Shown here: piece after piece, positions 44,962 through 51,903 of the stretch
Layout: each line of letters starts with the position of its first letter
Numbering within the stretch: position 1 is the stretch's first letter
DNA from: Lachnoclostridium sp. MSJ-17
GTDB taxonomy: Bacteria > Bacillota > Clostridia > Oscillospirales > Acutalibacteraceae
Length of the DNA: 55,967 nucleotides
Direction: 5' to 3'
NCBI RefSeq assembly: GCF_018918205.1
Contig: NZ_JAHLQB010000032.1
Coordinates: 1 to 55,967 of the forward strand
Made by a program: the position numbers and the translations under genes
The notes under the pieces: generated by a model
Databases searched by the model: none
The model's input: the letters and a program-made list of their open reading frames with translations, nothing else
What the model was told of the DNA's origin: nothing

Positions 44962-45316
44962 TTTCAACGCTCCTTTCTCCCGCCGAAATAAGTACGGCGT
45001 ACTCCACCGCAGAGTCGGGCAGGATCTCGCACTTCACACTTTCCACGCAGCAGCCGGTGTATGAAACGCGCTTGTTTCCGTAAGCCAAGGTCACCGCCGA
45101 AGGATTCAGCCCGATAGACGAGTACGGCTGAACGCGCATGCGCAGCTTAACATAGTATGATGAACTTGAAAGCTGCGCTGCAGGCACGTCGGTCAGGTAT
45201 TCCTCTATCTTTTCAACGGTATTATTCTGACCGCATTCGACCGAGATAACGCCGCCGACTCTCGCCCCGTCCGCTGTGACGGTCACGTCGCAGCCCTTGA
45301 GAAATGACGCAATCAT
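44954..45316 (-). CDS. Small phage structural protein, possible tail-tube-like or connector protein
   Basis: Seen: 120 residues, beta-rich: CDVTVTADGARVGGVISVECGQNNTVEKIEEYLTDVP, then YYVKLRMRVQPYSSIGLNPSAVTLAYGNKRVSYTGCCVES. GGAGG lies before the ATG, which overlaps the previous stop by 4 nt. Its position (after the tail terminator, before LysM) is where sheath, tube and tape measure genes should be. The fold may match a tail-tube protein, but no certain family signature is visible. If it is the tube, the tail would have no length ruler. Confidence 0.6.
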   Translation of the reverse strand: MIASFLKGCDVTVTADGARVGGVISVECGQNNTVEKIEEYLTDVPAAQLSSSSYYVKLRMRVQPYSSIGLNPSAVTLAYGNKRVSYTGCCVESVKCEILPDSAVEYAVLISAGERSVENV

Positions 45317-45750
45317 GCCGAACCCTCCTCACACAGACAGAATTCAAGGCGGAAGCCGATCCTGCGGAATATCGTGTTGAGCTCCGTGTCGAACTCGATA
45401 GACGACACCGAAGGCTCTGAGACAATGCCCGCGGTATCCGCGGTTTTAAGTCCCGAGAGAATCTCTCCCGCGATCTCCGAAAGACCGCTGCCGTTGCCGC
45501 CGTTGGGTGAATAGAGCCTGATCTCGATAGAAGCCGAGTACATCTCGCCCTTGAGCGCGGAGGTAGCGTCGCCGCCGATAAAGCCGTTCTTGCGCTCCGC
45601 GCTGTTGACCCCGACCGCAGCGAGAAAGCCGCTGACGGGAGTTTCTATCGGCTCCGAGGAATACTCCCTGACAAAGCGCACTGAGCTCAGCGCGGGGATC
45701 GCCTTGAGTCCGAGCACGATACCGTCCGCCTGTTCGTTAATCTGAGTCAT
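45313..45750 (-). CDS. Phage tail terminator / head-tail joining protein (XkdJ-like position)
   Basis: Seen: 145 residues from the ATG at 45750, which has GGGAGG 6 bases upstream; a longer frame to 45798 starts inside the previous gene. The sequence has GLKAIPALSSVRFVREYSSEPIETP and MYSASIEIRLYSPNGGNGSGLSEIAGEIL, an alpha/beta pattern like tail-completion proteins. Known: such proteins cap the tail at the head side. It overlaps the previous gene by 14 nt. Family assignment is by pattern and position. Confidence 0.65.
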   Translation of the reverse strand: MTQINEQADGIVLGLKAIPALSSVRFVREYSSEPIETPVSGFLAAVGVNSAERKNGFIGGDATSALKGEMYSASIEIRLYSPNGGNGSGLSEIAGEILSGLKTADTAGIVSEPSVSSIEFDTELNTIFRRIGFRLEFCLCEEGSA

Positions 45751-46093
45751 AATCATCCTCCCGTCTTGCCCCGAAGGGCACCATAATCGCCCAGACATAG
45801 ACCGGTCTGTCCTGAACGTAATAGGTTTCGCACCTTTTTACAATATATTTGCCGCCGACCGATTCTATTACAGACGCGTTTGCGCGCAGAGGTACGTCGG
45901 GCTGTCCGATATACAGATACCTGTCCTGTATGAGCGAGCCGAGGCTTCGCTGTTCGCCGCCGATATAGATTTTATTTTTGTAACGCAGCGGCTCAACGAT
46001 AGCGCGGGTTTTCACGCTTGAGCTGCCCTGAGTGACCTCGACGTCGCCGCCGAATTTCGCGATGGAATTTGACACCGCGCCCATAAGACTCAT
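45737..46093 (-). CDS. Small phage head-tail protein (XkdI-like position)
   Basis: Seen: 118 residues, MSLMGAVSNSIAKFGGDVEV then beta-rich segments (KTRAIVEPLRYKNKIYIGGEQR, YLYIGQPDVPLRANAS, GGKYIVKRCETYYVQDRPVYVWAIM). The ATG overlaps the previous stop (TAATG). The small size, beta content and position between the connector and the tail terminator fit a head-closure or stopper protein. Not otherwise recognised. Confidence 0.65.
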   Translation of the reverse strand: MSLMGAVSNSIAKFGGDVEVTQGSSSVKTRAIVEPLRYKNKIYIGGEQRSLGSLIQDRYLYIGQPDVPLRANASVIESVGGKYIVKRCETYYVQDRPVYVWAIMVPFGARREDDYDSD

Positions 46094-46449
46094 TAAATCA
46101 CTATCCTTCCGAAAATAAAGCCCTTTGTGTCTATCAGCCCCGAATACTCCGCGCACAGGCTGCGCCACAGCTTTTCCGCTCCGCCTTCGCCGGCGGATGA
46201 CGTGAGCTTCACGTCACCCGCGGTAAAGGAAGTGAGGTTGTCGGCATTGCAGATTTCAAAGAGCCTGTACGCGTAAGCGGCGGCGAGCAGCTCAAGCGCT
46301 CTCGTCTGGGCTTCGTCGGGAGACCCGACCCTTGTATGCGCCCCGATATACTCGAGCGCGTCCTCAACAAGACCGCGCCATCGGCACATCTCGTCGGGTC
46401 TTACTCCCGCGAGCATCATAAAACGCTCGTCTACATTTGCAATGTTCAC
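46093..46449 (-). CDS. Phage head-tail connector protein (XkdH-like position)
   Basis: Seen: 118 residues, helical: ERFMMLAGVRPDEMCRWRGLVEDALEYIGAH, ALELLAAAYAYRLFEICNAD. This matches the short helical bundle of gp6/HK97 adaptor proteins that sit under the portal. The start is a GTG at 46449 behind GAGGTGA. It follows the major capsid gene by 12 bp. Confidence 0.7.
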   Translation of the reverse strand: MNIANVDERFMMLAGVRPDEMCRWRGLVEDALEYIGAHTRVGSPDEAQTRALELLAAAYAYRLFEICNADNLTSFTAGDVKLTSSAGEGGAEKLWRSLCAEYSGLIDTKGFIFGRIVI

Positions 46450-46461
46450 ACTCTCACCTCA

Positions 46462-47469
46462 TCAGACGGTAAGCATCTTGCTTGCCTCGGTGAAGATCTT
46501 CGCGAAGCCTGCGGTGCAGGTGATCGCGGCGCGCTCGAGCTGACGGTCGATGAGCTTGTCGTAGTCGGTCACAACTCCGCCCGCCTGAACCATCTCAAGC
46601 GCGCAGTTCCTGTCGAGACCGATAATTCTGCCCGAAGTCATCTCGGGTACGTGCAGAAGGGTCGCGCCCATGGGAGTGATCATCTTGCCGGTGCCCTGGA
46701 AGTCAAGACCCGCGCGGGAATCCTGCATCTGGGTGAGGGCGAGGATCTTCTGCATCTCTGTAGTAGGCGCGAGAATTGTGTTGAGCTCGTAGGGAGTCAT
46801 ATTCGCCCAGAGCTTGACAAGGTCGCCGTAGGTCAGCGTACCCGCGGTTGCGGGAGTGATGACCGAAGCGGCGTTTGAGTTGCCGTCTCCGTTGATAAGC
46901 ACGTCGACCGCGTCATGAAGCTGCTCGCGGGCGATGTACGCGCCGATCTGGTTGAGGGTGACGGTAAAGAGGTCAAGTCTCTGGAAGCGCAGAGCCTCGT
47001 ATGAAGCGACGAGCATTCTGCCTCTCTTGTGGAGCTTGACGAGATTCTCGCGGGTCCTGACGGTAGTCTGGGGGATCGCCGCGCCCTCGCCGACGATCTT
47101 GAGGCTCTTTTCGTCCTCCGTGGGAGCGGAAACGATGCTTCTGTAGTCCATGCCCTCGATATCGGTGACGGTAGCGACAAGGTTCGGGAGAATATCAGCT
47201 CTCTCCATGCCCTGACGAACCGCGCGGCTCACATACTCCGGGAAAAGCGCCGCGGAGTTTGAGGTCTGGAAGAACTTCTCAACGCAGTCGCTGCCTCTGC
47301 CGCTGACTCTGATGTCGTAGCGCTTGAGCTGACGTGAGAACGCGTCAAGACCCTCGAGAGAGGTGCCTGCGTAGTTCTCGCTGGGGTCGAGCTTTTCGAG
47401 AGCGGCGGTCAGACCGCCCTTGTTCTGGTACATACCCTTCTCAATGTTAATATTTTCAAAAGTTGCCAT
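46462..47469 (-). CDS. Phage major capsid protein, HK97-like
   Basis: Seen: 335 residues. The N-terminal arm (ENINIEKGMYQNKGGLTAALEKLDP) is followed by FPEYVSRAVRQGMERADILPNLVATVT and FTVTLNQIGAYIAREQLHDAVDVLINGDGN. The C-terminal half carries LAPTTEMQKILALTQMQDSRAGLDFQGTGKMITPMGATLLHV. This pattern is typical of XkdG-like capsid proteins of Firmicutes phages. Known: it forms the icosahedral shell. AAGGAGG lies before the ATG. The decoration protein gene directly upstream and the protease before it complete the shell module. Confidence 0.85.
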   Translation of the reverse strand: MATFENINIEKGMYQNKGGLTAALEKLDPSENYAGTSLEGLDAFSRQLKRYDIRVSGRGSDCVEKFFQTSNSAALFPEYVSRAVRQGMERADILPNLVATVTDIEGMDYRSIVSAPTEDEKSLKIVGEGAAIPQTTVRTRENLVKLHKRGRMLVASYEALRFQRLDLFTVTLNQIGAYIAREQLHDAVDVLINGDGNSNAASVITPATAGTLTYGDLVKLWANMTPYELNTILAPTTEMQKILALTQMQDSRAGLDFQGTGKMITPMGATLLHVPEMTSGRIIGLDRNCALEMVQAGGVVTDYDKLIDRQLERAAITCTAGFAKIFTEASKMLTV

Positions 47470-47487
47470 AAAAATACCTCCTTAAGA

Positions 47488-47823
47488 TCAAAGAATTATT
47501 CCGACTCTGGTTGCGTCCGCGTCGACGACGAGATACTCTCTGCCGTTGGCGTTAGCGGCGACCTTGCCGGAGCTGTTGACGGCGAGATTCTGGTAGCCGA
47601 CGGTGATTTTTGCCGCCGCGGGAAGTTCGGCGTAGCCTGCGACCTGAACTGCGGCGTAGCCGTTTCTCAGACCGACGCAGACGCCGATGAACGGATCGCC
47701 GTTGCCGCTGACGGTAACGGTGCCGTCGGCGCTCATCTTGACGGGAACGCCCGTTGCAGTGAGAGCTGACGCCGCGATAAAGGTGAGCACGTTTTCGTTG
47801 AAGCCCTTAAAGTTTACATTCAT
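47488..47823 (-). CDS. Capsid decoration protein, DUF2190-like
   Basis: Seen: 111 residues, beta-rich with many Gly/Ala/Val: LTATGVPVKMSADGTVTVSGNGDPFIGVCVGLRNGYAAVQVAGYAELPA and REYLVVDADATRVGIIL. This is like DUF2190 and head-fibre proteins that trim the capsid surface. It lies 18 bp before the capsid gene and 20 bp after the protease gene, the usual order. Known: these proteins stabilise expanded shells. Confidence 0.7.
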   Translation of the reverse strand: MNVNFKGFNENVLTFIAASALTATGVPVKMSADGTVTVSGNGDPFIGVCVGLRNGYAAVQVAGYAELPAAAKITVGYQNLAVNSSGKVAANANGREYLVVDADATRVGIIL

Positions 47824-47843
47824 TTCAAATACCTCCGTTTAAG

Positions 47844-48824
47844 TTAAATGTGATACTGTCCGTTGAGGTCGGACTTGGTTGACTTTTTCTCGGTGTAGAG
47901 CTGCGGTGTGATGGGAATGAGCTCGGCGCGCTGCTTTTCAAAGGCGGTTTTGAACTCCTTGAGCTGCGCTACCGTCATACCCTTGGTCACGCTCTCCATC
48001 GTTTCGCGGGAAATGCCCGGCTGTACCGCCGCCGAAAGGCGCAGCACCTCCGAGGTAAGACTGTCGCGGTAATACACGCCGTCCTTGGCGCTCTGCTTGA
48101 GGCTGTCGATGTACTCGAGCAGCTTTTTGCAGTCGCGGTCGCTGAAGGTCGCGCTCTGACCGCGCGAGAGCTTTTTCATAATTCCTTCCATATCATTTTC
48201 CTTTCCGTAAGCTGTCTTTGTCACGCCCGCGTTCTTCTGGGCGGGAACCGCGACAAAGCTCCATTCGTATGCGTCGTATGGCTCGCTCAGCTCGCCGCAG
48301 CAGAGCTTGCCGCCGTAGGTCTCGCCCTTTCTGTGGGGACAGAGACTTATATCCTCGCCGCAGACGCTGCACAGTATCTTTCCTACCGCGCAGCCGACGC
48401 TGACCTCCTTGACGATGCCGCTGTCGAGAGCGGCGATAAGCTCGGAGTTGCCCTGAGTGCGCGGCAGATAGGCGCGCGCCGTGAGGCGGAAATACTCGTC
48501 GCCTGTCGCGGTGGTGCGGGTCGCGACGTTTTCGACCCTGCACGAGATTATCCTCGCGGTCTGGTTCTTTGCGCTCGGGTCGTGGTCAAAAATGCCCGTC
48601 TTGCCGACAAAGAGCTTTTCGAGAGCGAACAGCGATTCCACGGTGAAGCGTTCGCCGTCGCGGTCGACGTCGTTGTCGCAGAGCACGACGGTAAAGACGT
48701 AGACCTCGTTTTCCGAGAGCGTCCTGCGGGTGTAGGTGTTTATCAGCTCCAGCTCCTCAGCCGTCGCCCTGCACGCGTCCGGCGAGACGCCGCCGGCTGC
48801 CGCCTTGGTGATTTTATTGTCCAT
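47844..48824 (-). CDS. Prohead protease with fused scaffold-like tail and cysteine-rich insert
   Basis: Seen: 326 residues from the ATG at 48824 (GGGAGGA 5 bases upstream). The N-terminal 200 have VYVFTVVLCDNDVDRDGERFT, FDHDPSAKNQTARI and VKEVSVGCAVGK, the pattern of HK97-type serine proteases (His and Ser). A cysteine-rich insert follows (CSVCGEDISLCPHRKG, GGKLCCGE), which may bind zinc. The last about 100 residues are helical (SLKQSAKDGVYYRDSLTSEVLRL), as in a scaffold domain. Known: it cuts capsid arms during maturation. It overlaps the portal gene by 11 nt. Confidence 0.8.
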   Translation of the reverse strand: MDNKITKAAAGGVSPDACRATAEELELINTYTRRTLSENEVYVFTVVLCDNDVDRDGERFTVESLFALEKLFVGKTGIFDHDPSAKNQTARIISCRVENVATRTTATGDEYFRLTARAYLPRTQGNSELIAALDSGIVKEVSVGCAVGKILCSVCGEDISLCPHRKGETYGGKLCCGELSEPYDAYEWSFVAVPAQKNAGVTKTAYGKENDMEGIMKKLSRGQSATFSDRDCKKLLEYIDSLKQSAKDGVYYRDSLTSEVLRLSAAVQPGISRETMESVTKGMTVAQLKEFKTAFEKQRAELIPITPQLYTEKKSTKSDLNGQYHI

Positions 48825-49962
48825 CTTCTTCCTCCCAACCGATTTCATTTTCGAGCTTCTGCGCCTGCGCGTTGTTGAGTCTTGCCTGCGAAAGCTCGAC
48901 CGCGTCCTGAAGGTTGATGTCGTCCCACTCGACCCTGAACGCGCTGTTGCAGCCGCTCAGCTGAAGATGCGTGCGCACGATGCGCCTTATCACAGGCTCG
49001 AGGGTGTCGCGGTAAAACTCCAGCTCGCTGGTGAGGATATCCGCCTGCTGACTGCTCATGCGCTCAGTGCTCGACCACGAGAGACCGAGCAGAAACGGCG
49101 GTATGCCGAGCTTTGAGGTTATCTGCTCAAGCAGCGCCCTGACGGGAACCTCGCACTCGGGCATGATATTCTCAGAGCCGATGACCTTTACGCTGACGTC
49201 GCCGACGGACACAAAGTCGCACACGCTGTCGCTGCGCATAGCCTTTCGCCATTCGTCGGCGATCTGCTGAGCGTTTTCCTCGCTGAAAACTCCGTTTTCG
49301 GGCTTGTAGGTCACGGCAAAGCGGACGTCGCCGATCCTCTCCCAGTTGTTTTTAACCGACTCGAATATTCTCAGCAATATGCCGCTGACAAACGGCAGAC
49401 CTCTGAGCAGCGAGGTTCCTCTCGCGGTGCCCGCGCGCTGGTTGAGCAGCGATACCACCACCAGATTCTGATACCTGACGGGCACGTTACCTCCGGCGTC
49501 GCGCCTGCAGACGAGAAGATTGAGCGGCGAGCCGTCGGCGCGTATTTCAACGTCGTCGAGTCTCGCGTTGTAAACAGCAGCGATGCCCTGTCCGTCGGGC
49601 GAGGGTATCATCTCGCCCACAGCCTCGCCGTAGGTCAGCATGGTGTCGAGGTAGGTGTAAATAAAGCCGTGCAGCCCCTGGTCGGTGCCGTTGGACTTTA
49701 CCTCCTTGACAAAATGCTGCGCCAGGCTCTCGCATTCCGCGTTGTCGGAGCGGATATGAAAGCCGCCGATAAGCCTGATGATCTTGCCGAGCGCGGCGTC
49801 GATCATCGGCACGGACTCCCTGAGCGCCGAATAGAGCTGTCTTTCCGCGCTCGTCTGAACCGCGTACCGCGAAAGATTCAGCAGAGAGCTGTCACAGGGA
49901 CTTTTCGGAACCGTCTGCGCGACCCGCTTCACCTCCCTGCCCTGCTTTTTTCTACCAAACAT
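48814..49962 (-). CDS. Phage portal protein
   Basis: Seen: 382 residues from the ATG at 49962 (AGGAGG 6 bases upstream). Motifs are MIDAALGKIIRLIGGFHIRSD, YGEAVGEMIPSPDGQGIAAVYNARL, PCEVPVRALLEQITSKLGIPPFLLGLSWSSTERMSSQQADIL-like text, and a helical C-terminus. Known: the dodecameric portal is the DNA gate of the capsid and the base for the connector. It is shorter than many portals (about 450-500) but the core is complete. It follows the terminase gene by 10 bp. Confidence 0.85.
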   Translation of the reverse strand: MFGRKKQGREVKRVAQTVPKSPCDSSLLNLSRYAVQTSAERQLYSALRESVPMIDAALGKIIRLIGGFHIRSDNAECESLAQHFVKEVKSNGTDQGLHGFIYTYLDTMLTYGEAVGEMIPSPDGQGIAAVYNARLDDVEIRADGSPLNLLVCRRDAGGNVPVRYQNLVVVSLLNQRAGTARGTSLLRGLPFVSGILLRIFESVKNNWERIGDVRFAVTYKPENGVFSEENAQQIADEWRKAMRSDSVCDFVSVGDVSVKVIGSENIMPECEVPVRALLEQITSKLGIPPFLLGLSWSSTERMSSQQADILTSELEFYRDTLEPVIRRIVRTHLQLSGCNSAFRVEWDDINLQDAVELSQARLNNAQAQKLENEIGWEEEDGQ

Positions 49963-49972
49963 TGTTTTCCTC

Positions 49973-51217
49973 CTATCTTGCGGCGGCAATCACGGGTACG
50001 AAGCTGCCGCCGTCCATTAAGGTTGTCACAAAGTACCGTATGTCGTCCATCGCGTGGTCGTTCTGCTTGACGGGAGAATCAGCGTGACGTTCGCTGTCCC
50101 AGCGGTAGAGCGAAAACTCTCGCCGCGACGCCTTACAATTACCGCAAATGCGGATCCTGCCGCTCTTGAGCGCCTGCGACACACGCCTGATACCGTTGAC
50201 AACATTGTTCTGCGCCGGCACGACCTGAAAAACTCCGTGCCTGCGTATGACCTCGATGAAGCTCGCCGCCGACGGGTCGACCGCGACAGCGCGGATATGC
50301 CTGCCGCCGACAAGCTCGCAGAGCGCTGAATAGTGCTCCTCGTCGGTTTTCTGAAAGCCCTCGGCGCGTGAGTCAAAGTAATACTCGTCGATCCTGTACC
50401 AAACATCTCCGCGCTTGCCCCATAGCCCGAAGGAAGCAGGATTGACCGTGCCGTAGTCGCAGGAAACGGCGTATTCGCCGAATTCGCCCTGCGGCACCTC
50501 AAAGTAATACTTTTCGTCCGCCATGAAGGGATAGACCGCGCCGTGAACGGCGACCCATTTCCCTTTGACGAAGCGCTCGTAGAAAACGCCGGAGTACAAA
50601 CTCTCGTACCTGCGCTTTACCTCATCGGACAGCGACGGGTTATCGTCCATCGTAAAGTGGAGATAGAGAGCGTTTTTTGCCTGCGCTCCCTTTATCCACT
50701 CGAGGTGGAACCAGTGCTCGGGGTGCTCGGGATTGCAGTTGAACCAGAACCGCGAGCCGTCGACGGAGCACCTAGCGAGCGCCTGCTCGACAAACGAGCG
50801 CGGCATCAGCGCGACCTCGTCGAACAGCACGCCCGAGAGCGTCATGCCCTGTATAAGCGCGGCTGACGCCTCGTCCTTTCCGCCGAAGAGATAGAACCGG
50901 TTCGTCCTGCCGCGGTAGGTCACGAGCAGGAGGTTCTGACTGAGCTTTTCCTCGCACGAAAACCCGGCTGACTGCAGCAGCGACGTTATCGGCGTGATCA
51001 TGTTGCGCCTGAGCGAGCGGATAGTCTTTCCGCAGATCGCGAAATCCCCGTTGCCGAAAAAATAAAAGCTCCACAGCACAAACGAGAGCGACATGCAGAA
51101 GGTCTTGCCGCTGCGCACCGAGCCGTCGCAGATTATCGCGTCGCGCAGATAATCGCGCGAATCGCGGTGCCACCAGCTCAGCACCCTGCGCTGCTTTTTT
51201 GAGAACGAGCTAATCAT
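49973..51217 (-). CDS. Terminase large subunit (PBSX family)
   Basis: Seen: about 414 residues. The ATPase has Walker A IICDGSVRSGKTF and Walker B GVLFDEVALM; RFWFNCNPEHPEHWFH is a family hallmark. The nuclease domain has acidic residues in VSCDYGTVNPASF, AVDPSAASF and HAMDDIRYFV. All key residues look intact. Known: it packages DNA into the prohead through the portal. The ATG at 51217, with GGGAAG 8 bases upstream, overlaps the small subunit stop by 8 nt; a GTG at 51226 is the alternative. Confidence 0.95.
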   Translation of the reverse strand: MISSFSKKQRRVLSWWHRDSRDYLRDAIICDGSVRSGKTFCMSLSFVLWSFYFFGNGDFAICGKTIRSLRRNMITPITSLLQSAGFSCEEKLSQNLLLVTYRGRTNRFYLFGGKDEASAALIQGMTLSGVLFDEVALMPRSFVEQALARCSVDGSRFWFNCNPEHPEHWFHLEWIKGAQAKNALYLHFTMDDNPSLSDEVKRRYESLYSGVFYERFVKGKWVAVHGAVYPFMADEKYYFEVPQGEFGEYAVSCDYGTVNPASFGLWGKRGDVWYRIDEYYFDSRAEGFQKTDEEHYSALCELVGGRHIRAVAVDPSAASFIEVIRRHGVFQVVPAQNNVVNGIRRVSQALKSGRIRICGNCKASRREFSLYRWDSERHADSPVKQNDHAMDDIRYFVTTLMDGGSFVPVIAAAR

Positions 51218-51695
51218 CGTACTCACTTCCCGCGGCTACGCTGCCGATCGCGTCGTAAAGACTGCCGGCGCCTTCGCGCTCCATACTCAGCGTCTCAAGC
51301 TTCTCGAGCGCCTTGACGCGGTCGAAGAACTTGATCTCCATCGCACCGTCCTTCGGGCGTTTTATCTCGGAAACGAGGAACAGATCCATGTTTTCGAGAG
51401 TCTCGCGGCTCGGGTTTTCCTCAAACATCAGCGACGCCGCGTCAGACGTACTGCCGAAGGCGAGCCTACGGTAGCCGATGACCGCCATCGCCCGGAGAAG
51501 TCTTGCCCGGTAATCCGACAGCCGCTCAAGCTCCGCGCAGATTTTTTCGTCGCACAGCAGCCTTTCGCCGTCAGCACCGGGATTTCTGAACCCCGCGCGC
51601 CGTGCGGAGACCGCCGCGTCTCCCGTCTGCATGAAGAGCAGACAGAATTCCCTCTCCCTTGCGGTCAGCTTGTTTTTAATAACCGTCACCTCCAT
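51210..51695 (-). CDS. Terminase small subunit
   Basis: Seen: 161 residues, KLTAREREFCLLFMQTGDAAVSARRAGFRNPGADGERLL (helix-turn-helix) and a helical C-terminal half (VKALEKLETLSME). This matches XtmA/Terminase_2-type small subunits. Known: it recognises pac or cos DNA, or in transfer agents works with little specificity. The start is odd: a perfect GGAGGTGA lies inside the frame after the ATG at 51695, so real initiation may be at a less usual codon slightly downstream. First gene of the 17-gene block, behind the shared palindrome. Confidence 0.85.
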   Translation of the reverse strand: MEVTVIKNKLTAREREFCLLFMQTGDAAVSARRAGFRNPGADGERLLCDEKICAELERLSDYRARLLRAMAVIGYRRLAFGSTSDAASLMFEENPSRETLENMDLFLVSEIKRPKDGAMEIKFFDRVKALEKLETLSMEREGAGSLYDAIGSVAAGSEYDD

Positions 51696-51747
51696 AAGAT
51701 TTTCGAAAGGCGTGAATGACTGCCTTCCACCTACCCCGCAAAAATGA

Positions 51748-51780
51748 AAAAAATTGCATAAAAATATGCAATTTAAAAAA
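51748..51780 (-). promoter_or_regulatory. AT-rich palindromic regulatory element, copy B (before the terminase-capsid block)
   Basis: Reverse complement of this stretch is identical over 33 bases to 6509-6541: arms AAATTGCAT and ATGCAATTT (51751-51759 and 51766-51774) with a 6-base AT loop and homopolymer flanks. It starts about 55 bp before the terminase small-subunit start. Very AT-rich tracts of about 30 bp continue upstream at both loci. After it both leaders have a short GC hairpin, TGAGGA/TCCTCA at 6558-6576 and a weaker GTGGA/TTCAC here. Confidence 0.75.
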
Positions 51781-51833
51781 ATTTTTAAAAAATATTTTTT
51801 TCCCGCACGCCGCGGGACTCTTTTTAAACATAG

Positions 51834-51868
51834 AAAAAAGGCGGCAGCCTTATCAAAGACTGCCGCCT
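51834..51868 (-). terminator. Rho-independent terminator of the pullulanase gene
   Basis: Stem AGGCGGCAG/CTGCCGCCT (9 bp plus partial extension), followed on the minus strand by TTTTTT, about 35 bp after the stop. It separates the pullulanase from the phage block. Confidence 0.85.
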
Positions 51869-51903
51869 ACGCTATGCAAAATATTTATTTGTCGTGAACT
51901 GAC

